This document shows positions 52,356 through 61,149 of a DNA stretch of 64,000 nt, one piece after another; the stretch's first letter is position 1, and each line of letters begins with the position of its first letter. The translations under genes and the position numbers were made by a program. The stretch is from an uncultured Bryobacteraceae bacterium (GTDB taxonomy: Bacteria; Acidobacteriota; Terriglobia; Bryobacterales; Bryobacteraceae). Location: the NCBI GenBank assembly GCA_937924525.1, contig CALDSU010000014.1:310001-374000 (forward strand), written 5' to 3'. The notes beneath the pieces are model-generated. The model made no database searches, was not told the origin of the DNA, and saw only the letters and a list, made by a program, of their open reading frames with translations.

Positions 52356-53075
52356 TCACCAGCGGGTTTCTTCGCGAATGACGCCAGCCAGGCGCTTGCT
52401 TACAATCGCTTCCAGACCGTTTGACATGGTCACCAGCCAGCGTTTGCTGCTGAGGGGAGAAATCTTGCGGATGTGATTCGTGTTGATGATGGTCTTGCGG
52501 TGGACGCGGCGGAACTGGGGGCGGGGCAGCCGCGTTTCCAGCGCGCGCAACGTGTAAGGCGAATAGAAACGCTTATCCGCCGTGATGATTTGCACCACCT
52601 CCCCCTCCGCCTGAAAGGCAATGACCTCCTCGGCGTCGAGCATGTAAAGGTCGGAGCGCAGCCTGCCGACGATCCTTTGGCGTCCTGGCGGGGCGAGCGG
52701 GCGCGATTCTCTCCTTTGCGCCAGTTGCGCGCCGGCTCGCCGCAGCGCCATGGCGAGGCGTTCCTGGCGGACGGGCTTGAGCAGGTAATCCACCGCGCCG
52801 ACTTCAAAGGCGTCGACGGCGTGTTCCTGGTAAGCGGTCACGAAGATCAGCAGCGGACGGCCGCCGCCGCGCAGGGCACGCGCGAGACTGAGTCCGCTAA
52901 GGCCCGGCATTTGCTGGTCGACCAGAAGCACGTCCGGGTCTAGCTTCTCGAGGCAATCGAGCGCCTCCGTGCCGGAAGCGGCTTCTCCTGCCACTTGCAC
53001 GCCCGGAACATCCTCGAGCAGTTCCCGCAGCACCTGGCGGGCGATCGGCTCGTCGTCCACGATCACGACGCGCAT
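52356..53075 (-). CDS. LytTR-family response regulator
   Basis: 239 residues from MRVVIVDDEPIARQVLREL (ATG at 53075); longer in-frame sequence upstream is only read-through of the kinase region. The receiver has the acidic pocket (Asp7/Asp8), acceptor Asp53 (LLVDQQMPGLS) and Lys100 (YLLKPV). The C-terminal half is a LytTR DNA-binding domain (MLDAEEVIAFQAEGEVVQII, QFRRVHRKTIINTNHI, RWLVTMSNGLEAIVSKRL). It overlaps the kinase gene by 13 bases. LytTR regulators bind direct repeats near promoters; none was identified here. Confidence 0.92.
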   Translation of the reverse strand: MRVVIVDDEPIARQVLRELLEDVPGVQVAGEAASGTEALDCLEKLDPDVLLVDQQMPGLSGLSLARALRGGGRPLLIFVTAYQEHAVDAFEVGAVDYLLKPVRQERLAMALRRAGAQLAQRRESRPLAPPGRQRIVGRLRSDLYMLDAEEVIAFQAEGEVVQIITADKRFYSPYTLRALETRLPRPQFRRVHRKTIINTNHIRKISPLSSKRWLVTMSNGLEAIVSKRLAGVIREETRW

Positions 53076-54943
53076 GCTGCCTCGTGGCCGGACGCACGCG
53101 GGGCCGGTACGCAGAAGTGCACGGCGGTGCCCTCCCCGGTCCGCTCGATTTTGATCTCCGCCGCGGGGCCGTAGCAGAGTTTCAGCCGCTGGGAGACATT
53201 GGCCAAGCCGACTCCCGAGGATGGCGTTTCCCCGTCCCGCGAGGCCGCCAAGCCTGCGCCGGAATCGCTCACCCGGACCTCCACGCCCCCTGCGCAGCGC
53301 TGGATCGTCACCTTGACCCACCCGCCGCGTTCCCGCGGGGCGATGCCGTGCTTGATCGCGTTTTCCACCAGCGGCTGGAGAGAAAGCACCGGCAAGGGAT
53401 ATTGGCCTAGCCCGGGCTCCACCGACAACTCCGCTTGCAGCCGGGATCCTAAACGGAGGCGCTCAATCTCCAGGTACGATTCGACGATGCGCAGTTCCTC
53501 CTCGAGGGGGATCAGGGCGCGGTCATTCCGCAGAAAGTAGCGGAAGATCTCGGCTAGATTCAGCACCATCCGGCGGGCGGCGGAGGCTTCGCGCGGGATG
53601 GCGCCGTACAGCGTGTTGAACGCGTTGAACAGAAAATGCGGATTGATCTGGGCCTGGAGAGCGCGCAGTTCGGCTTGCGAGACCAGGCGGTCGAGTTCCG
53701 CCCGCCGGAGCCTGGCCGCCTCTTCAACGATGACGGCGGACAGTTGGGAGAGCAGGTCGAGGTCCTCGCTGAGGAAGCGCCGTCCGCCGCTTCGCCCGGA
53801 AAAAAAGACCAAGCGCTGCTCCTGGCTGGACAAGCGCAGGGGCAGGACGAGTTCCGCCTCGGGATTAGCTTCCGCCCAAGCCGGCGGGCGGCCAGCCGGC
53901 AGCAGGACGGGGCGCAGTAAGTCCTCTCCGGGCGGGAGTTCTCCGCTGGTGACGCGCAGTACCCGGCAATCCATCCACTCGGCCAGCCGCTGGATGGCGC
54001 GTTGCTGGTATTCCTCCTCGCTGCTTTCCCCCTGGGATAGTTTGCGCAGCTCCCGAATGGAAGGCTCGACCTCCGGGCGGCGAAACACGAGGCGACCGAG
54101 CACGCGCTGGATCCAGCCGCGAGCCAGCGCGTAGCCGATCAGCAGCCCGCACCCGCCGAGCGCCAGCAAGGTTTGACGCAGCGCCTCACTGGCGCCCGCG
54201 GCGACGGGCGGGAAGACCGCCAGCGCGAAACCGACGAACAACGCCGCCAGCATCACATTCGCCGCCACGCGCAGAAACGCATCGAGGAGCACAAAACGGT
54301 AGTCCTGCAACAGCACGAGCAGAGCGAGAGGAATGCCGGCGTGGTGAAAGGCCAGTTCCGCCGACCAGACGAGCCGCTCGTGCGGACCGGCCAGGTGCAC
54401 AAACGACATCGCGAACAAGCAGAGCGACATCGTACCCAGCACGCGCGACACAGTCTTCCGGCGGCGGCCGTCTCGCGAACGCCACAGGACCGCCGTAGCC
54501 AATAGGGTGATCAGGCCAAAACCGAAGGTGATCATCTCCAGCCCGCGACGGTGCAGTTCCTCGGCGGCGGCAAACCATTCGGCGATGTGAAACCCGATGG
54601 CCGTGGCGCTCAACGCATAGCCGCCCGCCAGCAGGGGGCGCATGCGTCCCGACAAGGCCAGGTGCAGCAGAACGGCCGGCAGCAGGCTCAGCGCGGAGAA
54701 ACCGAGAAAGGCGATCCCCGGCATCGGCCCCCGCAGGTCGCGCAGACTCAGGATCAGCAGCGACGCCAGGTTCCATGTCAAGGCCAGCGTTGCGGCCAGC
54801 AGGGAGAGCGGCGAGCGGCGCGACCCGCCGCTCCGCCGCAGCCCCGCAGCCAGGATCAGGAAGACCCCGAACAGCACCACGCCAATCGCGTGGCCCAGCG
54901 TGTTGATCAGCAATGGGTCCGGCATGAGCCGTCCGGTATCCAT
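53063..54943 (-). CDS. 7TM sensor histidine kinase (LytS/His_kinase family)
   Basis: 626 residues from MDTGRLMPDPLLINTLGHAI (ATG at 54943). Around seven to eight N-terminal membrane helices run to ~residue 275 (VVLFGVFLILAAGL, LSLLPAVLLHLAL, VMLAALFVGFALAVF), then a GAF-like segment (~310-430, LRLSSQEQRLVFFSGRSGG). The His_kinase motif follows (LRALQAQINPHFLFNAFNTL, with His as acceptor), and a HATPase with LQPLVENAIKHGIAPRERGG and GVGLANVSQRLKLCYG. It probably phosphorylates the overlapping LytTR regulator. The signal is unknown; the membrane domain points to an envelope or lipid-borne cue. The 131 bases upstream contain no gene. Confidence 0.92.
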   Translation of the reverse strand: MDTGRLMPDPLLINTLGHAIGVVLFGVFLILAAGLRRSGGSRRSPLSLLAATLALTWNLASLLILSLRDLRGPMPGIAFLGFSALSLLPAVLLHLALSGRMRPLLAGGYALSATAIGFHIAEWFAAAEELHRRGLEMITFGFGLITLLATAVLWRSRDGRRRKTVSRVLGTMSLCLFAMSFVHLAGPHERLVWSAELAFHHAGIPLALLVLLQDYRFVLLDAFLRVAANVMLAALFVGFALAVFPPVAAGASEALRQTLLALGGCGLLIGYALARGWIQRVLGRLVFRRPEVEPSIRELRKLSQGESSEEEYQQRAIQRLAEWMDCRVLRVTSGELPPGEDLLRPVLLPAGRPPAWAEANPEAELVLPLRLSSQEQRLVFFSGRSGGRRFLSEDLDLLSQLSAVIVEEAARLRRAELDRLVSQAELRALQAQINPHFLFNAFNTLYGAIPREASAARRMVLNLAEIFRYFLRNDRALIPLEEELRIVESYLEIERLRLGSRLQAELSVEPGLGQYPLPVLSLQPLVENAIKHGIAPRERGGWVKVTIQRCAGGVEVRVSDSGAGLAASRDGETPSSGVGLANVSQRLKLCYGPAAEIKIERTGEGTAVHFCVPAPRASGHEAACAS

Positions 54944-55074
54944 AAGTGAGACCGGCCCGCGCGCAATCCCCGTCACGCAGCGGAATACCTTTAGCCTACC
55001 CAAAGGGTGGGCGCCTGCGGTTGACCTATCCGGTGAGTGGCGCCTCCCTACCGCTGAGCGGTCCTTCCTAGGCT

Positions 55075-57957
55075 CTAAGCGGGGCTCCGGCGGGCGGATT
55101 TCCGGTTTCCCGCCCGGGCGCGCCGGGCCCCCGCGGCGAGCCGCTCGTGCAAAAACCGCCCCGTGTGGGAAGCCGGAACCGCCGCCACCTGCTCGGGCGT
55201 TCCCTCGGCGACGATGCGCCCCCCTCCCGCACCGCCCTCCGGGCCGAGGTCGATGATCCAGTCGGCGGCGGCGATCACCTCGAGATTGTGTTCAATGATC
55301 AGCAGGCTGGCGCCCTGTTCAAGTAACCGCTGGAAGGCCGCCAGCAGCCGGGCGATATCGTCGAAATGCAAACCGGTGGTCGGTTCGTCACAAAGATATA
55401 AGGTGCGCGAACCGGAGCCCTGCGACAGGTACCCGGCCAGTTTCACCCGCTGCGCCTCGCCGCCGCTGAGCGTCGTGGCGGACTGGCCCAACCGCAGGTA
55501 CCCAAGACCTACATCCGCCATCATCCGGAGCTTGGCGACGAGACGTTTCTGATCGGCGAAGAATTCCAGCGCCTCGCTGACGGTCATCTGGAGCACTTCG
55601 TGGATGTTCTTGCCGCGATAGGCGATCTCGAGCACGCTGGATTTGAACCGCGTGCCCTTGCAGTCCTCGCAGACTAGTTCCACGTCCGCCAGGAACTGCA
55701 TCTCCACTTTCACCACGCCGTCGCCCTGGCAGGTCTCGCAGCGCCCGCCCGCGACGTTGAACGAGAAATGTCCCGCCGTGTAACCGCGTTTCTCCGCCTC
55801 GGGAGTGGCGGCGAACAACTGCCGGACCAGGTCGAACCCCCCGATGTAGGAAATCGGGTTCGAACGGGGCGTACGGCCAATCGGGGACTGGTCAATCATC
55901 ACGACGTCGTCCAGCAGGCCCGCGCCTTCCACGCTCCGGCAGTTCAGGCGGGAATCCTCGGCGGCGTCCTCCCCGTTTTCCGTTCCGGAGACGGCGGCGT
56001 CTTCCTCATTGCCGATCAATCTGCGCAGCGACTGGAAGATCACCTCGTGCACCAGCGTCGATTTGCCGGACCCGGAGACGCCGGTCACCACCGTCATGAC
56101 CCCGAGGGGGATCGTGACATCCAGGTTGCGGAGATTGTGCCGCGTGCACCCTAAGAACCGCAGCTCGTGCTTGGCCTTGCGAGGCCGGCGCTGGACCGGG
56201 GGAGTGGTCTGCAGTTCTCCGCGCAGGTATCGCGCGGTAAGCGAGTGCACGCCGTCGGTTTCCAGGCCGCGGAACGGACCGGCAAAGACGACGCGACCGC
56301 CGTGTTCGCCCGCGCCGGGACCCAGATCGACCAGGTAATCCGCGGCGCGCATCACCTCGGGATCGTGCTCGACTACCAGGATCGTATTGCCCAGGTTGCG
56401 GAGTTCGTGCAGGATGTTCACCAGCCGCGCCGTGTCGCGGCTGTGCAGCCCGATGGAGGGTTCATCCAGCACGTAGCAGGCGCCCACCAGGCGCGAACCG
56501 AGACAGGTGGCCAGTTGAATGCGCTGGGCCTCGCCGCCGGACAGCGTGGAAGACAGGCGGTTGAGCGTTAGGTAATCGAGGCCGACTTCGTCCAGAAACT
56601 TCAGCCGCTGTTGAATCTCGACGAGGATCTTGCCCGCGATCGCCGCCTGCTCGGGCGGGAGCGTGAGTTCGGTAAAGAACCGCCGGGCCTCGCCGATGTT
56701 CATCGCGGTGACGTCGCGGATCGTCCGGCCGGCCAGGCGCACGTTCAGCGCCTCGGCGCGCAGGCGCGCCCCTTGGCACGCCGGACACTCTGTGTACCCC
56801 CGGTACCGGCTGAGGAAGACCCGCACATGCAGCTTGTATTTTTTCTTTTCCAGCGCTTCGAAGAAGCCGCGGATGCCGGCGAAGTGCTTGCCGTCGCCCT
56901 CGTAGACGAATTGCTTTTCCGCAGGGGTGAGTTCCGCGTACGGAACGTCCAGGCGGACCCGGCCGCCCGCGGCCTGCCGGAGATGGCCCAGCCAATGCTT
57001 GAACTCCGGCTTACGCCACGGGCGGACCGCGCCCTCGGCCAGAGAAAGAGTCCGGTCGGGAACGATCCGGTCCAGATCGTAGTCGATGGTGTTGCCAAAA
57101 CCCTGGCAGCGGGGACACGCCCCGAACGGGGAATTGAAGCTGAACAGGCGTGGTTCCGGTTCCTGGAAAGCCAGACCGCACTGCTTGCAGGCGAATTGCT
57201 CGCTAAAGCGCAGGCGGAAGCCGTCGCCGACGCGTTCGAAGATCGCCTCCCCGCCTTCGCGATAACAGGTTTCCACCGTATCGACGATCCGTGAGTGCAG
57301 GTCAGGACCCAGGGCAACCCGATCGGCCAGCACGAACACCGGCTGCCGGAAGTCGATGTCCAGCAGGGATTCGGGAGTGGAAAACTCGAACGTGCTGCCG
57401 TTCTGGTAAAGCCGGGTGAAGCCCATCGACCGCAGTTCGTTTAGCCGGTATTTCAGCGTTTCCTCGGTGTGCGCCACCGGACCTTCCCGCATGACCGGGA
57501 AGAGCGCATACCAGCGGCTGCCCATGTCTTCGGCAAGCAACCGGGCGGCTACCTGGTCGACCGTGTCCTTTTCCACCCGGATGTTGCAGCGCGGACACCA
57601 GGTTTCCCCGGCCCGTGCGAACAACAGCCGCAGGAAGTCGTAGCACTCGGTGGACGTCGCCACGGTGGACCGGGGGTTGCGGGTGGTGTTCTTCTGGCGA
57701 ATGGCGATGGCGGGCGCGATGCCGTCGATCTGTTCGACGTCCGGCTTCTCCATGCGCTCGAGGAACTGCCGCGCGTACGCGGACAACGATTCCACATAAC
57801 GGCGCTGGCCCTCGGCGTAGATCGTTTCGAACGCCAGCGACGATTTGCCCGACCCCGAGACGCCGGTGATGACGGTGAACTGGTTGTGCGGGATCTCCAG
57901 ATCGATGTTTTTCAGGTTATGCACCCGCGCGCCGCGGATGATCAGGGAATCTTGCAC
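55075..57957 (-). CDS. uvrA: excinuclease ABC subunit A (UvrA)
   Basis: A 960-residue ABC-type ATPase with two nucleotide-binding sites (Walker [21 protein letters not shown] near the N-terminus and [16 protein letters not shown] in the second half). Signature segments: SALSGGEAQ-type motifs [12 protein letters not shown] and [12 protein letters not shown], and [11 protein letters not shown] / [11 protein letters not shown]. Zinc cysteines are present ([28 protein letters not shown]). It recognises DNA damage with UvrB. The start is a GTG at 57957 ([18 protein letters not shown]); GAGGG lies 10 bases upstream. The middle insertion differs in detail from the E. coli protein, so a paralogous UvrA is possible. 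Confidence 0.94.
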   Translation of the reverse strand: MQDSLIIRGARVHNLKNIDLEIPHNQFTVITGVSGSGKSSLAFETIYAEGQRRYVESLSAYARQFLERMEKPDVEQIDGIAPAIAIRQKNTTRNPRSTVATSTECYDFLRLLFARAGETWCPRCNIRVEKDTVDQVAARLLAEDMGSRWYALFPVMREGPVAHTEETLKYRLNELRSMGFTRLYQNGSTFEFSTPESLLDIDFRQPVFVLADRVALGPDLHSRIVDTVETCYREGGEAIFERVGDGFRLRFSEQFACKQCGLAFQEPEPRLFSFNSPFGACPRCQGFGNTIDYDLDRIVPDRTLSLAEGAVRPWRKPEFKHWLGHLRQAAGGRVRLDVPYAELTPAEKQFVYEGDGKHFAGIRGFFEALEKKKYKLHVRVFLSRYRGYTECPACQGARLRAEALNVRLAGRTIRDVTAMNIGEARRFFTELTLPPEQAAIAGKILVEIQQRLKFLDEVGLDYLTLNRLSSTLSGGEAQRIQLATCLGSRLVGACYVLDEPSIGLHSRDTARLVNILHELRNLGNTILVVEHDPEVMRAADYLVDLGPGAGEHGGRVVFAGPFRGLETDGVHSLTARYLRGELQTTPPVQRRPRKAKHELRFLGCTRHNLRNLDVTIPLGVMTVVTGVSGSGKSTLVHEVIFQSLRRLIGNEEDAAVSGTENGEDAAEDSRLNCRSVEGAGLLDDVVMIDQSPIGRTPRSNPISYIGGFDLVRQLFAATPEAEKRGYTAGHFSFNVAGGRCETCQGDGVVKVEMQFLADVELVCEDCKGTRFKSSVLEIAYRGKNIHEVLQMTVSEALEFFADQKRLVAKLRMMADVGLGYLRLGQSATTLSGGEAQRVKLAGYLSQGSGSRTLYLCDEPTTGLHFDDIARLLAAFQRLLEQGASLLIIEHNLEVIAAADWIIDLGPEGGAGGGRIVAEGTPEQVAAVPASHTGRFLHERLAAGARRARAGNRKSARRSPA

Positions 57958-57972
57958 AATCGAGATACCCTC

Positions 57973-57978
57973 ACTATA
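57973..57978 (-). promoter_or_regulatory. -10 box of uvrA
   Basis: On the minus strand TATAGT lies 15 bases before the GTG start of uvrA, with GAGGG between as ribosome-binding site. The -35 is not clear. No LexA-type box was recognised in the gap to 58045. Confidence 0.4.
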
Positions 57979-58025
57979 CCAGCCGGACCGGACGGCGCCG
58001 GGTAGTGGACAATTTGTATCTCTGC

Positions 58026-58031
58026 TACACT
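58026..58031 (+). promoter_or_regulatory. -10-like box before the LolA-like gene
   Basis: TACACT; a weak TGGACA sits 14 bases upstream, which is too short a spacing for a normal promoter. It lies 14 bases before an in-frame ATG at 58046 and 74 bases before the preferred ATG at 58106. Confidence 0.25.
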
Positions 58032-58105
58032 GAAACGAGTCTGCAATGGTAGCCGTCCCTGACGGACAGGGTTTGAACGTTCATTCGAAAGCTCCACTGC
58101 CCGCG

Positions 58106-58819
58106 ATGCCACTCCGCTCTTTGACGCTGTTTCTTATCGTCCTCCCTCTGATAGCGGATGGCCCCGCCCTGGAGCAGCCGCGCACCCTCGTGGATCAATA
58201 TGTAGCGGCCGCGCAAGGGCAAAAGGAGCGCCTCCAAGGCATGGCAATGGAGGTCGAGATCGAAGCAGAACTCCCCAAGTTAAAGAAAAAAGGACATTTG
58301 TTTGCGATCCGCAAGATCGCCTCGCTGGGCAGGATCACCTACGACGCCATCCGGTTCGACGGGGACAAAACCATTCGCAACCAGGTGATCGCCCGCTACA
58401 TGGCGGCGGAAGCCGAAGTCAGCCAGCATGACGGAGAGTCGGTGGCTATCACCCCGGCGAACTACAAGTTTAAGTACAAGGGTTCCAGGGAGTTGCATGG
58501 CCGCTTGGCGCATCTGTTCGAAGTGAAGCCGCACCGGAAGCGGGCCGGGTTGTACCGGGGCGAGCTGTGGGTGGATTCGGAAACCTTCCTGCCGTTGCGG
58601 GAGGCGGGCCGCCTGGTGAAGACTCCCTCGATCTTCCTGAAACGGATCGACTTCGTGCGCGACTACCGCATTGAGGGCGATCTGGCCGTGCCGGACCGGC
58701 TCCAGAGCGAAGTGGATACGCGGGTGGCTGGTAAAGCGATTCTGACCATCGCCTACCACCTCCCCGCGCCCCCCGCCTCGGACCTGCCGGCGGATGCTCT
58801 GGTCAGCCAGTCGCAATAG
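58106..58819 (+). CDS. exported LolA/lipoprotein-sorting-like protein
   Basis: 237 residues from MPLRSLTLFLIVLPLIADG (ATG at 58106), chosen because the signal peptide begins there; an ATG at 58046 would add 20 polar residues in front. The mature part has the beta-rich layout of the LolA/LolB outer-membrane lipoprotein carrier fold (IASLGRITYDAIRFDGDK, KYKGSRELHGRLAHLFEVKP, GLYRGELWVDSETFLPLREA, IEGDLAVPDRLQSEV). Assignment rests on pattern, not on a signature motif. It lies 91 bases before hpnJ on the same strand and could carry a hydrophobic ligand. No Shine-Dalgarno sequence. Confidence 0.55.
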   Translation: MPLRSLTLFLIVLPLIADGPALEQPRTLVDQYVAAAQGQKERLQGMAMEVEIEAELPKLKKKGHLFAIRKIASLGRITYDAIRFDGDKTIRNQVIARYMAAEAEVSQHDGESVAITPANYKFKYKGSRELHGRLAHLFEVKPHRKRAGLYRGELWVDSETFLPLREAGRLVKTPSIFLKRIDFVRDYRIEGDLAVPDRLQSEVDTRVAGKAILTIAYHLPAPPASDLPADALVSQSQ

Positions 58820-58865
58820 GCCGCCGCGATTCGGCCTCGGAAAGATTCCATTCGACGCCCGGAAT

Positions 58866-58895
58866 TTGTTTTTCCCCGGCTCGATTCGCTACGCT
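58866..58895 (+). promoter_or_regulatory. possible promoter of the hopanoid operon, TTGTTT-18-TACGCT
   Basis: TTGTTT (58866-58871) and TACGCT (58890-58895) are 18 bases apart; the -10 ends 15 bases before the hpnJ ATG at 58911. The preceding bases (ATTCGC) repeat those at the PEP-CTERM gene promoter. No ribosome-binding site is visible. Confidence 0.4.
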
Positions 58896-58910
58896 CGATA
58901 GAGACACGCC

Positions 58911-60365
58911 ATGCGCACCCTGTTCCTGAACCCGCCCTCCTTCGAAGGGTTTGATGGCGGCGCCAGTTCGCGCTGGCCGGCTTCCCGGGAGATCGAATCC
59001 TACTGGTATCCGGTTTGGCTTTGCTATCCGGCGGGCATGCTGCCGGACAGCAAGGTCGTGGACGCTCCACCGCACCGCATTTCGATCGAACAAACGGTGG
59101 AGATGGCCAGGGATTTCGAGTTGCTGGTCCTGTTCACCTCGACCCCGGGCTTTCACGTCGACGTGCAAATGGCGGAGATGATGAAGGACTCGAACCCGAA
59201 GTTGAAGGTGTGCTTTGTCGGGCCTCCCGTGACCACCGAGCCGGAAAAGGCGCTGACGGCCAGTAAGGCCATCGACTTTGTGGTTCGCCGCGAGTTCGAC
59301 TATCAGATTGTCGATTTCGCCAACGGGAAGGCGCTCGCAGAGATTCCGGGGGCGAGTTTCCGCCGGAACGGTGGATTTCAACACAATCCCGAGGGCGGCT
59401 ACATCGAAGATCTGGACGCCCTGCCCTGGGTCACCAAGGTCTACAAACGCGACCTCGACATCACCCGGTACAACGTACCGTTCCTGCGGAACCCCTTCCT
59501 TTCGCTGTACACCTCGCGCGGATGCCCGGCGCAATGCACCTTCTGCCTGTGGCCCCAGACCCACTCCGGCCACCGCTGGAGACTGCGATCGGCCGGCGAT
59601 GTGGCCGCCGAGGTGAAATGGGCGCGGGAGGCGTTCCCGAACGTCCGCGAGATCTTCTTCGACGACGACACGTTCAACTACCAGAAGAAACGCACGATTG
59701 AACTGTGCGAGAAGCTGGGACCGCTGAACTTCACCTGGTCGTGCACCTCGCGCGTCACCACCGACTACGACACATTGAAGGCGATGAAAGAAGCGGGGTG
59801 CCGGCTGATGATCGTCGGCTACGAATCGGGCGACGCCCAGATTCTCAAGAACATCAAGAAAGGCGCCACTCTCGACATGGCGCGGCGGTTCACGGCCAAC
59901 GCCCACAAACTCGGCCTGACCGTACACGGGGATTTTATTGTGGGCCTGCCCGGCGAAACCCGGGAATCGATCCGCCGTACGATCGACTTCGCCAAGGAAT
60001 TGGACACGGAGACGATCCAGGTTTCCATCGCGCATCCGTATCCGGGCACCGAGTTTTACGACTACGCGGACAACAACGGCCTCATCACCATCGACTCAAT
60101 GACGGACGAGAAGGGCCACCAGTTGCCCAACGTGGTGTATCCGGGCCTGGATCGCGCCGAATTGGTGGACTGGGTGGAGCGCTTTTACGGAGAGTACTAT
60201 TTCCGGCCTCGCGTGGTATGGCGGGTGGTGCGCAAGGCGATCTTCGACAGTAAAGAGCGCAAGCGCCTGGCCAAAGAGGCGCGCGAATACCTGGCGCTGC
60301 GGCACAAGCGGAAGAAATTTGTCGCCGAGCAGCGCGCCGCGGCCACCGCGTCGGCCGGCGACTAG
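58911..60365 (+). CDS. hpnJ: HpnJ-like B12-binding radical SAM protein (hopanoid cyclitol formation)
   Basis: 484 residues: an N-terminal B12-binding-like domain (MRTLFLNPPSFEGFDGGASS, CFVGPPVTTEP) and a radical-SAM core with the iron-sulfur motif CPAQCTFCLW (Cys205, Cys209, Cys212). Later segments are IFFDDDTFNYQKKRT, FTWSCTSRVTTDYDTL, MIVGYESGDAQILKNIKKG and HGDFIVGLPGETRESI. It fits HpnJ, required for the cyclitol-ether head group of bacteriohopanepolyols. It heads a run of four tightly packed genes (hpnJ, two SMR-like genes, glycosyltransferase). No squalene-hopene cyclase or hpnH is in the window. Confidence 0.82.
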   Translation: MRTLFLNPPSFEGFDGGASSRWPASREIESYWYPVWLCYPAGMLPDSKVVDAPPHRISIEQTVEMARDFELLVLFTSTPGFHVDVQMAEMMKDSNPKLKVCFVGPPVTTEPEKALTASKAIDFVVRREFDYQIVDFANGKALAEIPGASFRRNGGFQHNPEGGYIEDLDALPWVTKVYKRDLDITRYNVPFLRNPFLSLYTSRGCPAQCTFCLWPQTHSGHRWRLRSAGDVAAEVKWAREAFPNVREIFFDDDTFNYQKKRTIELCEKLGPLNFTWSCTSRVTTDYDTLKAMKEAGCRLMIVGYESGDAQILKNIKKGATLDMARRFTANAHKLGLTVHGDFIVGLPGETRESIRRTIDFAKELDTETIQVSIAHPYPGTEFYDYADNNGLITIDSMTDEKGHQLPNVVYPGLDRAELVDWVERFYGEYYFRPRVVWRVVRKAIFDSKERKRLAKEAREYLALRHKRKKFVAEQRAAATASAGD

Positions 60366-60367
60366 CC

Positions 60368-60790
60368 GTGTCCGCTCCCGCCTCTCCACCAGGTCTGCGC
60401 CCGAAAACCGTGGCGGTGACCGCCGTCGTCGTGCTCAGCAATGTGCTGGGAAATTATTGGCTGGCTTGGGGAATGCACCAGGTTGGCGAACCCCGCGCGC
60501 CGCTGGACTACATCTTGGCCATGCTGCATCCCGGCGTCTTTCTGGGAGTGTCGCTGCTGAGTTTGTGGATGTTGTCCCACATGGCCCTGCTGAGCTTCAC
60601 AGACCTTAGCTATGTCCTGCCGGTCACCTCGATCGGCTACGTGCTGACGGCACTGGCGGGCAAGTTGTTCCTGGGCGAGACGGTTTCGGGTCCCCGATGG
60701 CTGGGGATCGCCTTGATCATGGCGGGCGTCATGCTGGTGGGCCGCACCCCGCCGTCCACCGCCCCGGTTCGCGAAAGAGGCGCGCCATGA
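60368..60790 (+). CDS. small SMR/EamA-like four-helix membrane protein, first of a pair
   Basis: 140 residues from a GTG at 60368, 3 bases after the hpnJ stop. Four hydrophobic helices are visible (VAVTAVVVLSNVLGNYWLAW, VFLGVSLLSLWMLSHMALLS, SYVLPVTSIGYVLTALAGKL, LGIALIMAGVMLVG). The segment YVLPVTSIGYVLTALAGKLF with FLGETVS is characteristic of SMR/EamA half-transporters. Its stop overlaps the start of the next small gene (ATGA). Size, pairing and context resemble ArnE/ArnF, the heterodimer that flips undecaprenyl-linked aminoarabinose; that link is inference. Confidence 0.75.
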   Translation: MSAPASPPGLRPKTVAVTAVVVLSNVLGNYWLAWGMHQVGEPRAPLDYILAMLHPGVFLGVSLLSLWMLSHMALLSFTDLSYVLPVTSIGYVLTALAGKLFLGETVSGPRWLGIALIMAGVMLVGRTPPSTAPVRERGAP

Positions 60791-61149
60791 AATGGCTGCT
60801 CGTGACGATCGTGGTGCTGACCACCACGGCCAGTGAGGTGCTGCGCGCGATGGGCATGCGGCGGCACGGCGAGATTCACGATTTCCGCCCCTCGGCCGTC
60901 GGGCGGGCGCTGGCGGCGCTGGCGCGCAACCGCTACATTATTGGTTCGGTCGCCGCGGCGGCGATTTCCTTCTTCGCGTTTCTCCGGCTGGTCGCCATTG
61001 CCGATTTGAGCTTCGCGGCGCCCGCCACCGCCGCCAGTTTTGCCCTGGAGACCATCCTGGCCAAGTACCTCCTCAGGGAGCGGGTCAACGCCACGCGCTG
61101 GGCCGGCGCACTGATGGTGGCAGCCGGCGTGGGATTGCTGACGTTGTGA
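60787..61149 (+). CDS. small SMR/EamA-like four-helix membrane protein, second of a pair
   Basis: 120 residues from the ATG at 60787 (MKWLLVTIVVLTTTASEVLR). Four helices; the Glu in TASEVLRAMGM stands about where SMR proteins carry their membrane-embedded Glu (Glu14 in EmrE), and SFAAPATAASFALETILAKY with LLRERVNATRWAGALMVAAG is the EamA-like second half. It overlaps both neighbours by 4 bases (ATGA and GTGA). Encoded in tandem with a similar but non-identical protein, so a heterodimer is likely. Confidence 0.75.
   Translation: MKWLLVTIVVLTTTASEVLRAMGMRRHGEIHDFRPSAVGRALAALARNRYIIGSVAAAAISFFAFLRLVAIADLSFAAPATAASFALETILAKYLLRERVNATRWAGALMVAAGVGLLTL

Noticed and set aside
55004-55074. A short ACCGCT/AGCGGT stem as the uvrA terminator
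   Set aside because: Six base pairs, no U-tract on the minus strand.
58026-58031. TGGACA with TACACT before 58046 as a full sigma-70 promoter
   Set aside because: Spacing is only 14 bases; kept as a weak -10 box only.
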